64,000 nucleotides of DNA from Actinocatenispora sera (GCF_018324685.1 NZ_AP023354.1:3224001-3288000); one strand, 5' to 3'. Positions 28,295 through 36,121 are shown, numbered from the stretch's first letter. Made by a program: numbers and translations. Notes: a model not told the origin generated them from the letters alone.

Positions 28295-28430
28295 CCGGCG
28301 GGTACCGCACGGCAGCCTGACGTATCGTCGTCGATCCGACACCTGACGTGGTGGCACCGGGTCGGGAACGCCCCGTCATCGGACATTCCGGCTCTATGCT
28401 GAGACCGGAGCCGAGGGTGCGGAGGCGAAC

Positions 28431-28949
28431 ATGACCAGTCAGACGCAGCACCGGGACGTCACCGACTTCACCCCGCACGAGTGGCAGCTGCTCGTCGAGC
28501 TGCCGGAGCGGGTGGTGATCGCGGCGACCTCCGCCGAGGCGGACGGGATGCGCCGCACCATCGACGAGGGGCTCGCCGGCGATCGCGCCATCGAGACCGG
28601 CCGGCACTCGGACAGCCCGCTGGTGCGCCGGGTCGCCGCCGAGTTGTGGACCGACGACGACACCGAGGCGCCGCGGCCGGCCGCGGTCGAGTTCAACGAC
28701 CGGGCGCGCGGCGTCGCCGACGTGCTCGCTGCCTGCCGCCGGGCGGCGGACGTGCTCGCCGCCAAGGCCGCGCCGGCCGACGCCGCGGCGTACCGGGACT
28801 GGATCGGCGCGATCGCCGACCGGGTCTGCGCGGCGGCCCGGTCCGGTGGCTTCCTGGGTATCGGCGGCGAGGCGGTCTCCGCGGCCGAGCGGCGCTTCCT
28901 GGCCGAGCTGGCCGCCGCCTTCGGCGACCCGTTCGACCGTGCTCGCTGA
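28431..28949 (+). CDS. Uncharacterised helical protein
   Basis: The 172-aa product is predicted largely alpha-helical and cytosolic, with no signal, membrane helix or cysteine motif. Recognisable features are FTPHEWQLLVELPERVVIAATSAEAD near the start and ARGVADVLAACRRAADVLAAKAAPADAAAYRDWI in the centre. I do not recognise the family. GGAGGCGAAC precedes the ATG, and TATGCT at 28395-28400 is a candidate -10 box. Its last codons are duplicated downstream of the stop. Confidence 0.72.
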   Translation: MTSQTQHRDVTDFTPHEWQLLVELPERVVIAATSAEADGMRRTIDEGLAGDRAIETGRHSDSPLVRRVAAELWTDDDTEAPRPAAVEFNDRARGVADVLAACRRAADVLAAKAAPADAAAYRDWIGAIADRVCAAARSGGFLGIGGEAVSAAERRFLAELAAAFGDPFDRAR

Positions 28950-29018
28950 TCGCGCTGCGCCGGGCAGCGGTCGACCATGCTCGCTGATCGCGCCGCTCCC
29001 GGGGCAGCGTTCGACCGG
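28931..29018. repeat. 39/40-bp tandem repeat over the end of the helical-protein gene
   Basis: Copy one (28931-28969) contains the gene's last codons and stop (TGA 28947-28949). Copy two (28970-29009) repeats it with few changes, including GCTCGCTGATCGCGC and GGGCAGCG. A third copy starts with TTCGACCGG at 29010. The TrmH-like gene begins shortly after. Confidence 0.8.
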
Positions 29019-29072
29019 GTCTGCTGGCTGCGGCCGGTCGGCGGGCCGGGCGCCGCGCCGTATCGTCGGATC

Positions 29073-29804
29073 GTGCACGACGAACAGGACAGCGGCGTCG
29101 GCGTCGGCCCCTGGGCGGGCCCGTGGCCGGACGATCCCCGGCTCGACCCGGAGTTGCTCGCCGGCGGTGACCGGCGCAACGTGGTCGACCGCTACCGGTA
29201 CTGGCGGCGCGAGGCGATCGTGGCCGACCTGGACACTCGCCGGCACGACTTCCACGTGGCGGTGGAGAACTGGCAGCACGACTTCAACATCGGCACCGTG
29301 GTGCGCACCGCGAACGCGTTCCTCGCCCGCGAGGTGCACATCGTCGGCCGGCGCCGCTGGAACCGCCGCGGCGCCATGGTGACCGACCGGTACCAGCACG
29401 TCCGGTACCACCCGGGCATCGAGGAGCTGCTGGCGTACGCGGCGGATGCGGGCCTCACCCTGGTCGGCATCGACAACCTGGCCGGGTCGGTACCGCTGGA
29501 GTCGGTGACGCTGCCCCGGCGCAGCCTGCTGCTGTTCGGGCAGGAGGGGCCGGGACTGTCCGAGCCGGCCCGGCGGGCGGCGAGCCTGGTCTGTTCGATC
29601 GCCCAGTACGGCTCGACCCGGTCGATCAACGCGGGCGTGGCGAGCGGCATCGCCATGCACGCCTGGATCCGGCAGCACGCGACGCCGCCGACCGAGCCGG
29701 CGGCCGGCAGCGTGCCCGCCGGTGCCGGTGCCGGTGCCGGTGCCGGTGCCGGTGCCGGTGCCGGTCCGGGGCCGGTCGGGCCGATGCCGGTGGCGTCGAC
29801 TTGA
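29073..29804 (+). CDS. TrmH/SpoU-family RNA 2'-O-methyltransferase
   Basis: The 243-aa protein shows the SPOUT knot motifs: NIGTVVRTANAFLAREVHIVG (motif 1), LLLFGQEGPGLSEPA (motif 2) and SIAQYGSTRSINAGVASGIAMHAW (motif 3). It methylates a ribose in tRNA or rRNA with SAM; the site is not deducible. The C-terminus is a Gly-Ala run encoded by a hexanucleotide repeat. The GTG at 29073 is chosen over an ATG at 28977 because the latter lies inside the tandem repeat. Confidence 0.9.
   Translation: MHDEQDSGVGVGPWAGPWPDDPRLDPELLAGGDRRNVVDRYRYWRREAIVADLDTRRHDFHVAVENWQHDFNIGTVVRTANAFLAREVHIVGRRRWNRRGAMVTDRYQHVRYHPGIEELLAYAADAGLTLVGIDNLAGSVPLESVTLPRRSLLLFGQEGPGLSEPARRAASLVCSIAQYGSTRSINAGVASGIAMHAWIRQHATPPTEPAAGSVPAGAGAGAGAGAGAGAGPGPVGPMPVAST
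29721..29762. repeat. Seven tandem GGTGCC hexamers
   Basis: Seven perfect GGTGCC copies run from 29721 to 29762 inside the 3' end of the TrmH-like gene and encode alternating Gly and Ala. Gain or loss of units keeps the reading frame, so length may vary between strains without harming the enzyme. Confidence 0.9.
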
Positions 29805-29836
29805 CGCGACCGGTGCAGACGATCACCGTGGGATGA

Positions 29837-30478
29837 GTGAGCGGGGCGAGGTGCCCACGATGCGGACGACCGGTCCACCGGTCGGACACCGGGCACGCCG
29901 AGTGGGTCTGCGCGCGGCACGGCTCGGTGCCGCCGCTGCAGATTCCGGCCGGGGTCGGCCCGGCCGAGGTGGACGCGGTGCGTGCCGGCGGCCGGGTACC
30001 GCTGTGGTGCCCGTGGCCGCCGCTGCCGGACTGGATGCTCACCGGTGTCGGCTGGGCCGGTGACGTGCCGGCCGGCGCGGTGGCGACCGTGTCGGCCTGC
30101 TCGGGCCCGGCGCCGCTGGGTGGCCCGGCCGACGTGGTCCTGGTGGCCGAGGAGCCGGGTGTCGGGCTCGGCTGCTGGTTCGCCGGGATCGGTGGCACCG
30201 ACCCCGGCCCGGTGCTCGGCGCGGCGGTGTCCGCGGGCGTGGCGCACGCCAAGATCGTCGCGGGTGGCCATCCGACGCCGCTGTGGTCCGTGCCGTCGAT
30301 CGACGACCGCAGCGTCTACGTCGGCGAGGCGAAGGGCCTCTGGCTGTACGCGATAGCCCATCCGGCCTCGGCCGGCTACGTGCTCGCCGAGCACGTCGTG
30401 CTGCACGATCTCACCGATTCCCGACCTGCGGAACTCAGGTACGGAGCGTTGTCGCCGTACCTGTCCGCGGTGCGCTGA
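29837..30478 (+). CDS. DUF6758 protein with N-terminal zinc ribbon
   Basis: The 213-aa protein starts with CPRCG and a following CARHG, a likely zinc ribbon. It contains the conserved stretches VPLWCPWPPLPDWMLTGVGWAGD, ACSGPAPLGGPADVVLVAEEPGVGLG and GGHPTPLWSVP, which match the actinobacterial DUF6758 family as I recall it from Streptomyces. Function is unknown. It begins 32 bases after the TrmH-like gene in the same direction and ends before the small membrane peptide gene. Confidence 0.85.
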   Translation: MSGARCPRCGRPVHRSDTGHAEWVCARHGSVPPLQIPAGVGPAEVDAVRAGGRVPLWCPWPPLPDWMLTGVGWAGDVPAGAVATVSACSGPAPLGGPADVVLVAEEPGVGLGCWFAGIGGTDPGPVLGAAVSAGVAHAKIVAGGHPTPLWSVPSIDDRSVYVGEAKGLWLYAIAHPASAGYVLAEHVVLHDLTDSRPAELRYGALSPYLSAVR

Positions 30479-30655
30479 GCGGATCCGGCCCTACCAGCGA
30501 CGTCGGTCGAATGGCCGAGGATGCCCGAACACTGTGCGTACCGGCGCGGTACGTGGCGACCGACCGTGCCCGGATCGTCGGGTACCGTGTTGGAGGGCGA
30601 CGTGACGCGGTGCCGGAATAGTGTGGGATTACCCTGGTGAATTCAGGGCTGGAGA

Positions 30656-30684
30656 TTCACAGTATGGCGTCTAGCTGATACGCT
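30656..30684 (+). promoter_or_regulatory. Candidate sigma-70-type promoter for the 52-aa gene
   Basis: TTCACA (30656-30661) and TACGCT (30679-30684) are separated by exactly 17 bases. Transcription would start near 30691, giving a 24-base leader with the ribosome site GGGGAGGGA. The spacing and position are good; the sequences match the consensus only in part. Confidence 0.5.
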
Positions 30685-30714
30685 CAGTAGCGATAGTGAC
30701 GTCGGGGAGGGACA

Positions 30715-30873
30715 ATGATCAAGAAGATCCTCACCTGGGGTGGCCTGGCCTTCCTGATTTTCTTCATCGCCTACAAGCCCACTTCGGCCGCGACGGTCGC
30801 CAAGACCATCGGCGGTGGCATTGTCGACATTCTGACCGGCGTGGGTAACTTCTTCTCCAGCCTCGTGGGTTAA
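30715..30873 (+). CDS. 52-aa small membrane protein
   Basis: The product starts MIKKILTWGGLAFLIFFIAY and continues with a stretch rich in Gly/Ala/Val (ATVAKTIGGGIVDILTGVG). It has one N-terminal membrane helix with a positively charged start, then an amphipathic segment. Similar tiny proteins occur in many actinomycetes, in my recollection next to PH-domain genes. GGGGAGGGA is placed ideally before the ATG. The PH-domain gene begins eight bases after its stop, so they form one unit. Confidence 0.85.
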   Translation: MIKKILTWGGLAFLIFFIAYKPTSAATVAKTIGGGIVDILTGVGNFFSSLVG

Positions 30874-30881
30874 TTTGAGGG

Positions 30882-31670
30882 ATGCACCGCGACGAGGCCG
30901 ACCGGTCGGCGGATGACGCTCGGCGCGACACCGAGCCCATCCCCGGAATGGCGCATCCCCCAAACCTGGCCGACGATCTGCTGGGCGACGGCGACTCGCC
31001 GCCACCCAGCGGTCGGGCCGACATTCCACCGCCGATCGAACCGGCCGGCGGCTACTCCGACACCGACGACTTCGACACGGCCACCGGGCTGCCCCACGAC
31101 GGCCCGCGCCGGGTCACCTCGGTCGAGCCGGAGCCCAGCGCCTATGTCGCGCGCTACCTGTTCCCGACGGAGAAATACCGCGGCGAGTGGCGTCGGCACT
31201 GGATCCACATCATCGTGCCGATCATCGTGCTGATCGTCGCGACGTTCCTGATGGGCTTCGTCAGCAGCCTGCTCGCCCACTACAAGGCCGACATCGCGGT
31301 CACGGTCGTGGTGCTGCTGTGGGTGCTGTCGCTGATCTGGGTCGGCTGGCGCGCGTTCGACTGGTTCCAGGACAGGTTCATCCTGACCAACAAGCGGGTC
31401 ATGCTGATCAACGGGCTGATCACCCGCAAGGTGGCGATGATGCCGCTGCTGCGGGTCACCGACATGAAGTACCAGCAGTCCCCGCTGGGCCGGATGCTCA
31501 ACTACGGCACGTTCGTCCTGGAGTCGGCCGGTCAGGACCAGGCGCTGCGCGAGGTGCCGCACCTGCCCAACCCGAACGAGCTCTACCTGCGCGTCGTCGA
31601 GGAGATGTACGAGCCGGAGGCGGTCGAGGCCCGGCTGGGCGAGTCCGAGGCGGACGGCAGCGACGCCTGA
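30882..31670 (+). CDS. PH-domain membrane protein
   Basis: The 262-aa protein has an acidic, disordered N-terminus of about 95 residues, two membrane helices (HIIVPIIVLIVATFLMGFVSSLL and VVVLLWVLSLIWVGWRAFDWF), and a bacterial PH domain (FILTNKRVMLINGLITRKVAMMPLLRVTDMKYQQSPLGRMLNYGTFVLES). Such proteins may bind lipid or proteins at the membrane; function is unknown. GAGGG is only two bases from the ATG at 30882, and 30948 is an alternative start. It is transcribed with the 52-aa gene. Confidence 0.9.
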   Translation: MHRDEADRSADDARRDTEPIPGMAHPPNLADDLLGDGDSPPPSGRADIPPPIEPAGGYSDTDDFDTATGLPHDGPRRVTSVEPEPSAYVARYLFPTEKYRGEWRRHWIHIIVPIIVLIVATFLMGFVSSLLAHYKADIAVTVVVLLWVLSLIWVGWRAFDWFQDRFILTNKRVMLINGLITRKVAMMPLLRVTDMKYQQSPLGRMLNYGTFVLESAGQDQALREVPHLPNPNELYLRVVEEMYEPEAVEARLGESEADGSDA

Positions 31671-31752
31671 CCCGATCGGCCGGCAGCGACGCCGCCCCGG
31701 TCGTCCGGATCGGTCGGCAGCGACGCCGCCCCGGTCGGCCGGCAGCGACGCC
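31656..31752. repeat. Four copies of GGCAGCGACGCC at and after the PH-gene end
   Basis: GGCAGCGACGCC occurs at 31656-31667 (last codons before the TGA), 31682-31693, 31716-31727 and 31741-31752. The later copies lie in longer similar units such as GCCGCCCCGGTCG. The gene end thus seems to have been copied three times into the gap before the PHP gene. Confidence 0.8.
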
Positions 31753-31801
31753 GCGCCGATCGGTACCGACCGGCGCGGGTCGCCCCGGCACAATGAGCGG
31801 C

Positions 31802-32680
31802 ATGCGCATCGACCTGCACGTGCACTCCTCGGCCAGCGACGGTACCGATTCGCCGGCGGCGCTGCTGAGGCTGGCCGGTGAGGTCGGTCTCGACGTGGTC
31901 GCGCTGACCGACCACGACACCACGGCCGGCTGGGCGGAGGCGACCGCGGCGGTACCGCCGGGATTGACGCTGGTGCCCGGCATCGAGATCTCGGCCCGCT
32001 GGTGGGAGGCGCCCGGCTCGCCGATCGGTCTGCACCTGCTCGCCTACCTGCCCGACCCGGACGAGCCGGAGCTGGCCGCGGCGCTCGCCGGGGTCCGGCA
32101 CAACCGCAGCACCCGCGCCCAGCGGATGGTCGACCTGCTGCGCGCCGGCGGCATCGACGTCACCTGGGACGAGGTGCTCTCCGACGCGGCCGGCGCGCCG
32201 GTCGGCCGGCCGCACCTGGCGCAGGCGCTGATCCGGCGCGGGCTGGTCGACACGGTCAGCGAGGCGTTCGCACCGCAGTGGCTGGGGCAGCAGTTCCGGC
32301 TTCCGAAGGACGATCTGGAGGTCTTCCACGCGCTGCGGCTGATCCGTGGCGCCGGCGGGGTGCCCGTGTTCGCCCACCCGCTCGCGCACCGGCGCGGCCG
32401 GGTCGTACCGGATGCGGTGATCGCCGAGATGGCCGCGGCGGGCCTGGCCGGGCTGGAGGCCGACCACCCCGACCACGGGCCGGCCGAACGCGACCACGCC
32501 CGGCGGTTGGCCGCCGACCTCGGCCTGTTCGTCACCGGCTCCAGCGACTACCACGGCAGCAACAAGCCGACCGGTATCGCGGTCGAGCTGACTAGCCCCG
32601 CCTCGTACGAGCAGATCCTCGCCCAGGCGACCGGCACCACACCGGTGGCGAGCCCGGTCACCCCGGACCGCACCGGCTGA
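31802..32680 (+). CDS. PHP-domain phosphoesterase
   Basis: The 292-aa protein has the PHP metal motifs: DLHVHSSASDGT (motif 1), LTDHDTTAGW (motif 2), GIEISARW, PVFAHPLAHRRG (motif 3) and GSSDYHGSNKP (motif 4). Members of this type hydrolyse phosphate esters such as 3',5'-bisphosphonucleotides or short RNA ends with a trinuclear metal site. The ATG at 31802 starts at the family's usual MRIDLH; an ATG at 31793 would add three residues. It is followed by marC after 56 bases. Confidence 0.93.
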   Translation: MRIDLHVHSSASDGTDSPAALLRLAGEVGLDVVALTDHDTTAGWAEATAAVPPGLTLVPGIEISARWWEAPGSPIGLHLLAYLPDPDEPELAAALAGVRHNRSTRAQRMVDLLRAGGIDVTWDEVLSDAAGAPVGRPHLAQALIRRGLVDTVSEAFAPQWLGQQFRLPKDDLEVFHALRLIRGAGGVPVFAHPLAHRRGRVVPDAVIAEMAAAGLAGLEADHPDHGPAERDHARRLAADLGLFVTGSSDYHGSNKPTGIAVELTSPASYEQILAQATGTTPVASPVTPDRTG

Positions 32681-32736
32681 TCACACCGGCGATCGAGCTG
32701 GTATCCGTGTGTGGTCGCAGGAGGGGGTGGCGGGGG

Positions 32737-33345
32737 ATGGATCTGCAGCTGTTCGGCACGGCGGTGGTGACGCTGTTCGTCATCGTCGACCCGCCCGGTT
32801 CGGTACCGATCTTCCTCGCACTGACCCGCAGCATGGACTTCCGCGCCCGGAACAGGGCCGCCTGGCAGGCGGTGTGGTTGTCGTTCGGGGTGATCGTGGC
32901 GTTCGCGGTCGCGGGCGGCCAGATCCTCAAGTACCTCGGCATCTCGCTGCCGGCGATGCAGGCGGCCGGCGGCTTGCTGCTGCTGCTGGTGGCGTTGGAG
33001 CTGCTGACCGGTAAGCAGGACGACCCGGACTCGACCGCCACCTCGAACGTCGCCCTGGTACCGCTGGGTACCCCGCTGCTCGCCGGCCCCGGCGCGATCG
33101 TGGCGTCGATCGTGTTCGTCCGGCAGGGCGACGGGATCGCCGACTACGTGGCGATCGCCGCCGCGATCGTCGCGGTGCACGCGATCATCCTCGGCTTCCT
33201 GCGTTTCTCCAACGTCATCGTCCGGGTGCTCAAGCAGGGCGGCATCGAGGTGCTGACCCGGATCTCCGGTCTGCTGGTCGCCGCGATCGCGGTGCAGCTG
33301 ATCGCCGATGCGATCGCGAGCTTCGTGCACCAGTACGGCGGCTGA
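32737..33345 (+). CDS. marC: MarC-family membrane protein
   Basis: The 202-aa protein has six hydrophobic segments and the MarC signature near the start (FVIVDPPGSVPIFLALT), then GGLLLLLVALELL and ALVPLGTPLLAGPGAIVASIVF. MarC proteins were once linked to multiple antibiotic resistance, but that role was not upheld; they are inner-membrane proteins of unknown transport function. GGAGGGGG precedes the ATG at 32737. Confidence 0.93.
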   Translation: MDLQLFGTAVVTLFVIVDPPGSVPIFLALTRSMDFRARNRAAWQAVWLSFGVIVAFAVAGGQILKYLGISLPAMQAAGGLLLLLVALELLTGKQDDPDSTATSNVALVPLGTPLLAGPGAIVASIVFVRQGDGIADYVAIAAAIVAVHAIILGFLRFSNVIVRVLKQGGIEVLTRISGLLVAAIAVQLIADAIASFVHQYGG

Positions 33346-33406
33346 GCCGCAGCCCGCCGCGCCGGCTGGTCACGGGCGCCTCTCCCGGCGTGCCGGCCGC
33401 GGCGGC

Positions 33407-33991
33407 TCAGCCGGCGATCCGGCGCACCATGGCCACCAGCGCGGCGCGCCGGCCCGCGGGGGTGTCCGCGTCGGCCCCGGCGGTCATCATCCGCACGATC
33501 TGCGGTACCGAGAGCCACCAGACGGTCAGCGCGACCACGGCGTAGAGCAGGTACGCCGGGTTTTCTGCGGCGTTGACGGTGCCGCGGCGCTGCGCCTGCG
33601 CGAGCGCGGCCACCTTGCCGGCGTAGTACCGGGTGCGGTCGGCCTCGGCGGGGACCGGCTCGTCGCCGGCCTGCAGCCCCTCCCAGTGCATCAGCCGGAC
33701 CAGGTGCGGGTGCTCGGCGTGGTAGTCGTAGACCCGCCCGGCGTACTCGCCGAGGTCGTCGGCGAGCGCGTCGGTGAGCGGTACCGCGGCGGCGAGCCGG
33801 CCGAGTTCCTGGTCGAGCACGACGCCGAACAGCTGCTGCTTGTTGCCGAAGTACTGGTAGATGCGTTCCTTGTTGACGCCGGCCGAGCTCGCGATGCGAT
33901 CCATCCGGGCGCCGACCGGGCCGTGTTGCGCGTACTCCTGGACTGCGGCGTCGAGCAGGAGCTGTCGGGTGCGTGCGGTGTCCCAGGCCAT
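33407..33991 (-). CDS. TetR-family transcriptional repressor
   Basis: The 194-aa protein has the TetR N-terminal helix-turn-helix (LLLDAAVQEYAQHGPVGARMDRIASSAGVNKERIYQYFGNKQQLFGVVL, residues 12-60) and an all-helical ligand domain that resembles the TetR_C group with WEGLQ. It should repress itself and the divergent small membrane protein gene, since two palindromic sites lie in the gap. The ATG at 33991 starts directly before the DNA-binding domain. Confidence 0.93.
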   Translation of the reverse strand: MAWDTARTRQLLLDAAVQEYAQHGPVGARMDRIASSAGVNKERIYQYFGNKQQLFGVVLDQELGRLAAAVPLTDALADDLGEYAGRVYDYHAEHPHLVRLMHWEGLQAGDEPVPAEADRTRYYAGKVAALAQAQRRGTVNAAENPAYLLYAVVALTVWWLSVPQIVRMMTAGADADTPAGRRAALVAMVRRIAG

Positions 33992-34012
33992 GCGTCGAGC
34001 ATACGGCAATTC

Positions 34013-34026
34013 CAACTGCCCAGTTG
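34013..34026. promoter_or_regulatory. TetR operator candidate 1
   Basis: CAACTG-CC-CAGTTG is a perfect inverted repeat 22 bases upstream of the TetR start. It shares the half-site CCAGTTG/CCAACT with the site at 34053, as expected for one repressor. Confidence 0.6.
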
Positions 34027-34052
34027 CATTTCCGGTCGCCGCCGTGGCAGTA

Positions 34053-34070
34053 TCCAACCAGCCAGTTGGA
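34053..34070. promoter_or_regulatory. TetR operator candidate 2
   Basis: TCCAACCAGCCAGTTGGA has matching outer arms (TCCAAC and GTTGGA) and lies 23 bases before the start of the divergent membrane gene. The centre-to-centre distance from site 1 is about 42 bases, or four helix turns, so both could be bound on the same face. Confidence 0.6.
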
Positions 34071-34092
34071 AATTGCTCCGAGAGGGAACACG

Positions 34093-34365
34093 ATGACTGA
34101 GCCGTCCGCCACCGTCGCCCGCACCGCCTGCCCCGCGGCGCCTACCGTCCCGTCGGTGCACCGGCGCGCGGCACTGACCTGGATCGCCGTGTACGGCGCG
34201 ATCACCACGGCGCAGTTGCTGTTGGGCGACCTGATCGGCGCGCTGCCGCTGCCGCTGCGCACCCTGGTACTCACCGGGTTGGTGGTGCCGCTGGTGGTCT
34301 ACGTGCTGGTGCCCCGGCTGCTACGGCTCGACGCCGCAGTGACCCGCCGCAGCCCCCGGCGTTGA
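34093..34365 (+). CDS. Two-helix membrane protein, TetR target
   Basis: The 90-aa protein has two membrane helices (LTWIAVYGAITTAQLLLGDL and PLPLRTLVLTGLVVPLVVYVLVPRLLRL). The motif LPLPLRTL..VVPL..YVLVP resembles the membrane tail found on COG3224 antibiotic-biosynthesis-monooxygenase-like proteins, but the enzymatic domain is absent here. AGAGGGA lies six bases before the ATG. It is divergent from, and probably repressed by, the TetR protein. Confidence 0.8.
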   Translation: MTEPSATVARTACPAAPTVPSVHRRAALTWIAVYGAITTAQLLLGDLIGALPLPLRTLVLTGLVVPLVVYVLVPRLLRLDAAVTRRSPRR

Positions 34366-34503
34366 GTCGGTGCGGTGCGGTGCGGTGCGGCCGGAGGTGG
34401 TGGTCGCACCGGATCAGGCGGTGCCGGCGTTGAGTCGATCGGTGCGGTGCGGTGCGGTGCGGCGGCGGCCGGAGTGTGGTGGTCGCGCCGGATCAGGCGG
34501 TGC
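34357..34503. repeat. Duplicated convergent intergenic segment
   Basis: A unit that begins CGGCGTTGAGTCG (stop of the left gene) and ends GGATCAGGCGGTGC (stop of the right gene, complementary strand) occurs twice, at 34357-34424 and 34425-34503. Both copies hold runs of four GGTGC pentamers. The whole gap, with both stop codons, has been copied in tandem. Confidence 0.88.
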
Positions 34504-34837
34504 CCTCGGCGGCACGCTCGGCCGCGGCGGCGCGGGCGGCGGCGATCGCCTCGGAGCTGCGCCGGCCCAGCCGGGCCGCGCCGTGGACGGCGGCGCTCGC
34601 ACCGTCGGTGTCGGTGTCGGTGCCGCGAGACCTGATCACGGCGACGCCGCGCTCCAGATCTACACCGCCCGGAGCATCGTTGCCGATGTCCTGCCGTTTG
34701 CTCTTGAGCTCCTGGATCAGCTCGGTCTGCTTGCGTTTGCCCGGCTGCAACAGACCAGCGAGCTCACCGAGACCGGCCGCAGCCATCGCGGCCGAGGGCG
34801 AGTCGCTGTCGCCGCGCATCCACTTCAACAGACCCAT
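34493..34837 (-). CDS. DUF6191 protein
   Basis: The 114-aa protein has a middle segment (LLQPGKRKQTELIQELKSKRQDIGNDAPGGVDLERGVAVIR) that matches the DUF6191 family as I remember it: a basic stretch, then GDDAP-like, then VDLxxGVAVIR. The start MGLLKWMRG and Ala-rich tail are typical of small actinomycete proteins. GGAGGT is placed before the ATG. Function is unknown. Confidence 0.72.
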   Translation of the reverse strand: MGLLKWMRGDSDSPSAAMAAAGLGELAGLLQPGKRKQTELIQELKSKRQDIGNDAPGGVDLERGVAVIRSRGTDTDTDGASAAVHGAARLGRRSSEAIAAARAAAAERAAEGTA

Positions 34838-35150
34838 GGACACCTCCGAGGGGATCGCCGCCACAGTACTCCACGCAACGTTCCCGCCGCCTTGCCAGCG
34901 GGGCGGCGGCCGGCGGCCGGCGTGACCAAGGTACGGGCGTCGCCGCCCGGGGTGAGCCGAGTGCGTTCCGTACCCGCGGCGCCTCGCTCGCGGGATCGGC
35001 CCGGCGCGACCGGCGCCGGTCTGGCCGGCGCGGGGCGGTCCGGGCGACCCGCGCGATGCGGGTCGGCCCGGCTGCGCCGTAACGTCACACCCTGCTGGCA
35101 GGATCGACGGTGTCCGGGTTTGTGGCGTGGCGAGCGGTTGAGGGGTGCTG
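34838..35150. other. Intergenic region before the RecB-like gene
   Basis: These 313 bases separate two divergent genes. They must hold promoters for both; I see TAACGT around 35080 as a possible -10 box without a clear -35. There is no convincing gene, repeat or RNA structure. Confidence 0.45.
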
Positions 35151-36059
35151 ATGTCGGAGCAGGTGCGGCCGCGGGCGGCGGTGCCGGAGCAGCTGGCGCT
35201 GGGCGGGATGCCGGAGAAGCTGTTCGTGTGCACGCCGAGCAAGCTCGGGGCGTACGAGGACTGTCCGCGCCGCTTCCGCTACCAATATGTCGACCGGCCG
35301 CAGCCGCAGAAGGGGCCGCCGTGGGCGCACAACTCCCTCGGGGCCAGCGTGCACACCGCCCTGAAGAACTGGTACGCGCTGGATGTCGCGGCGCGCACCG
35401 TCGAGGCGCTGCCCCGGCTGCTGCGCGCCACCTGGGTCGCGGAGGGCTACCGGGACGGCGCGCAGGAGCGGGCGGCGTTCGACGTGGCGCTGCGTTGGCT
35501 GGAGGAATACGTCGGGACCCTCGATCCGGCCGACGACCCGGTCGGCGTCGAGCGGGTGGTCGCGACCCGCACCCCGGTGCTCGCCTTCAACGGCCGGGTC
35601 GACCGCATCGACCGGCGCGGTGACGAGCTCGTCATCGTCGACTACAAGACCGGTCGTGCGCCGCTGACCAGCGACGATGCCCGCGGCTCGCGCGCGCTGG
35701 CGCTGTACGCGTTCGCTGCCGAGCGCACCATTCACCGGCGCTGCCGCAGCGTCGAACTGCACCACCTGCCGACCGGCTCGGTGGCCGCGCACGAGCACAC
35801 CGAGGAGTCCCTGCGCCGGCACGTGAGCCGCGCCGAGGACACCGCCCGCGACATCGTCGCGGCGCAGCGGCGGATGGCGGCCGGCGAGGACCCCGACGCC
35901 GCCTTCCCGACCGCGCCGTCGAACCGGTGCTCCTGGTGCGACTGGCGGCGGGTCTGCCCGGTCGGGCGGGACGCGGTCGAACGGGAGCCGTGGTCGTCGG
36001 TGCAGCGGGCGCTCGACCCCGCCGGCGATGCCGCGGAATCGACCCCCGCGGCCGGCTGA
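35151..36059 (+). CDS. RecB-like PD-(D/E)XK nuclease with Fe-S staple
   Basis: The 302-aa protein starts with the motif CTPSKLGAYEDCPRRFRYQYV, has GASVHTALKNW and the catalytic core GRVDRIDRRGDELVIVDYKTG (Asp and DxK), and ends with CSWCDWRRVC. One Cys early plus three late is the arrangement of the iron-sulfur staple of AddB/Cas4-like nucleases. It probably trims DNA in repair, as a stand-alone RecB-family exonuclease. GAGGGG lies five bases before the ATG at 35151. No Cas genes are near. Confidence 0.92.
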   Translation: MSEQVRPRAAVPEQLALGGMPEKLFVCTPSKLGAYEDCPRRFRYQYVDRPQPQKGPPWAHNSLGASVHTALKNWYALDVAARTVEALPRLLRATWVAEGYRDGAQERAAFDVALRWLEEYVGTLDPADDPVGVERVVATRTPVLAFNGRVDRIDRRGDELVIVDYKTGRAPLTSDDARGSRALALYAFAAERTIHRRCRSVELHHLPTGSVAAHEHTEESLRRHVSRAEDTARDIVAAQRRMAAGEDPDAAFPTAPSNRCSWCDWRRVCPVGRDAVEREPWSSVQRALDPAGDAAESTPAAG

Positions 36060-36090
36060 AAAGCGAGTAATTTTCGGATACGCTGCGCGG

Positions 36091-36121
36091 CACCGGCGCC
36101 GGGAACGTCCCGGCACCGGTG
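36091..36121. terminator. Hairpin between the nuclease and MFS genes
   Basis: CACCGGCGCCGGGA and TCCCGGCACCGGTG pair over 14 positions with one mismatch around an ACG loop. It lies 32 bases after the nuclease stop and can end its transcript. There is no U-tract. Confidence 0.5.

Noticed and set aside
35151-36059. Cas4 or an AddB subunit
   Set aside because: The Fe-S nuclease core fits, but there is no CRISPR context or helicase partner, and length and motifs fit stand-alone RecB-like exonucleases.
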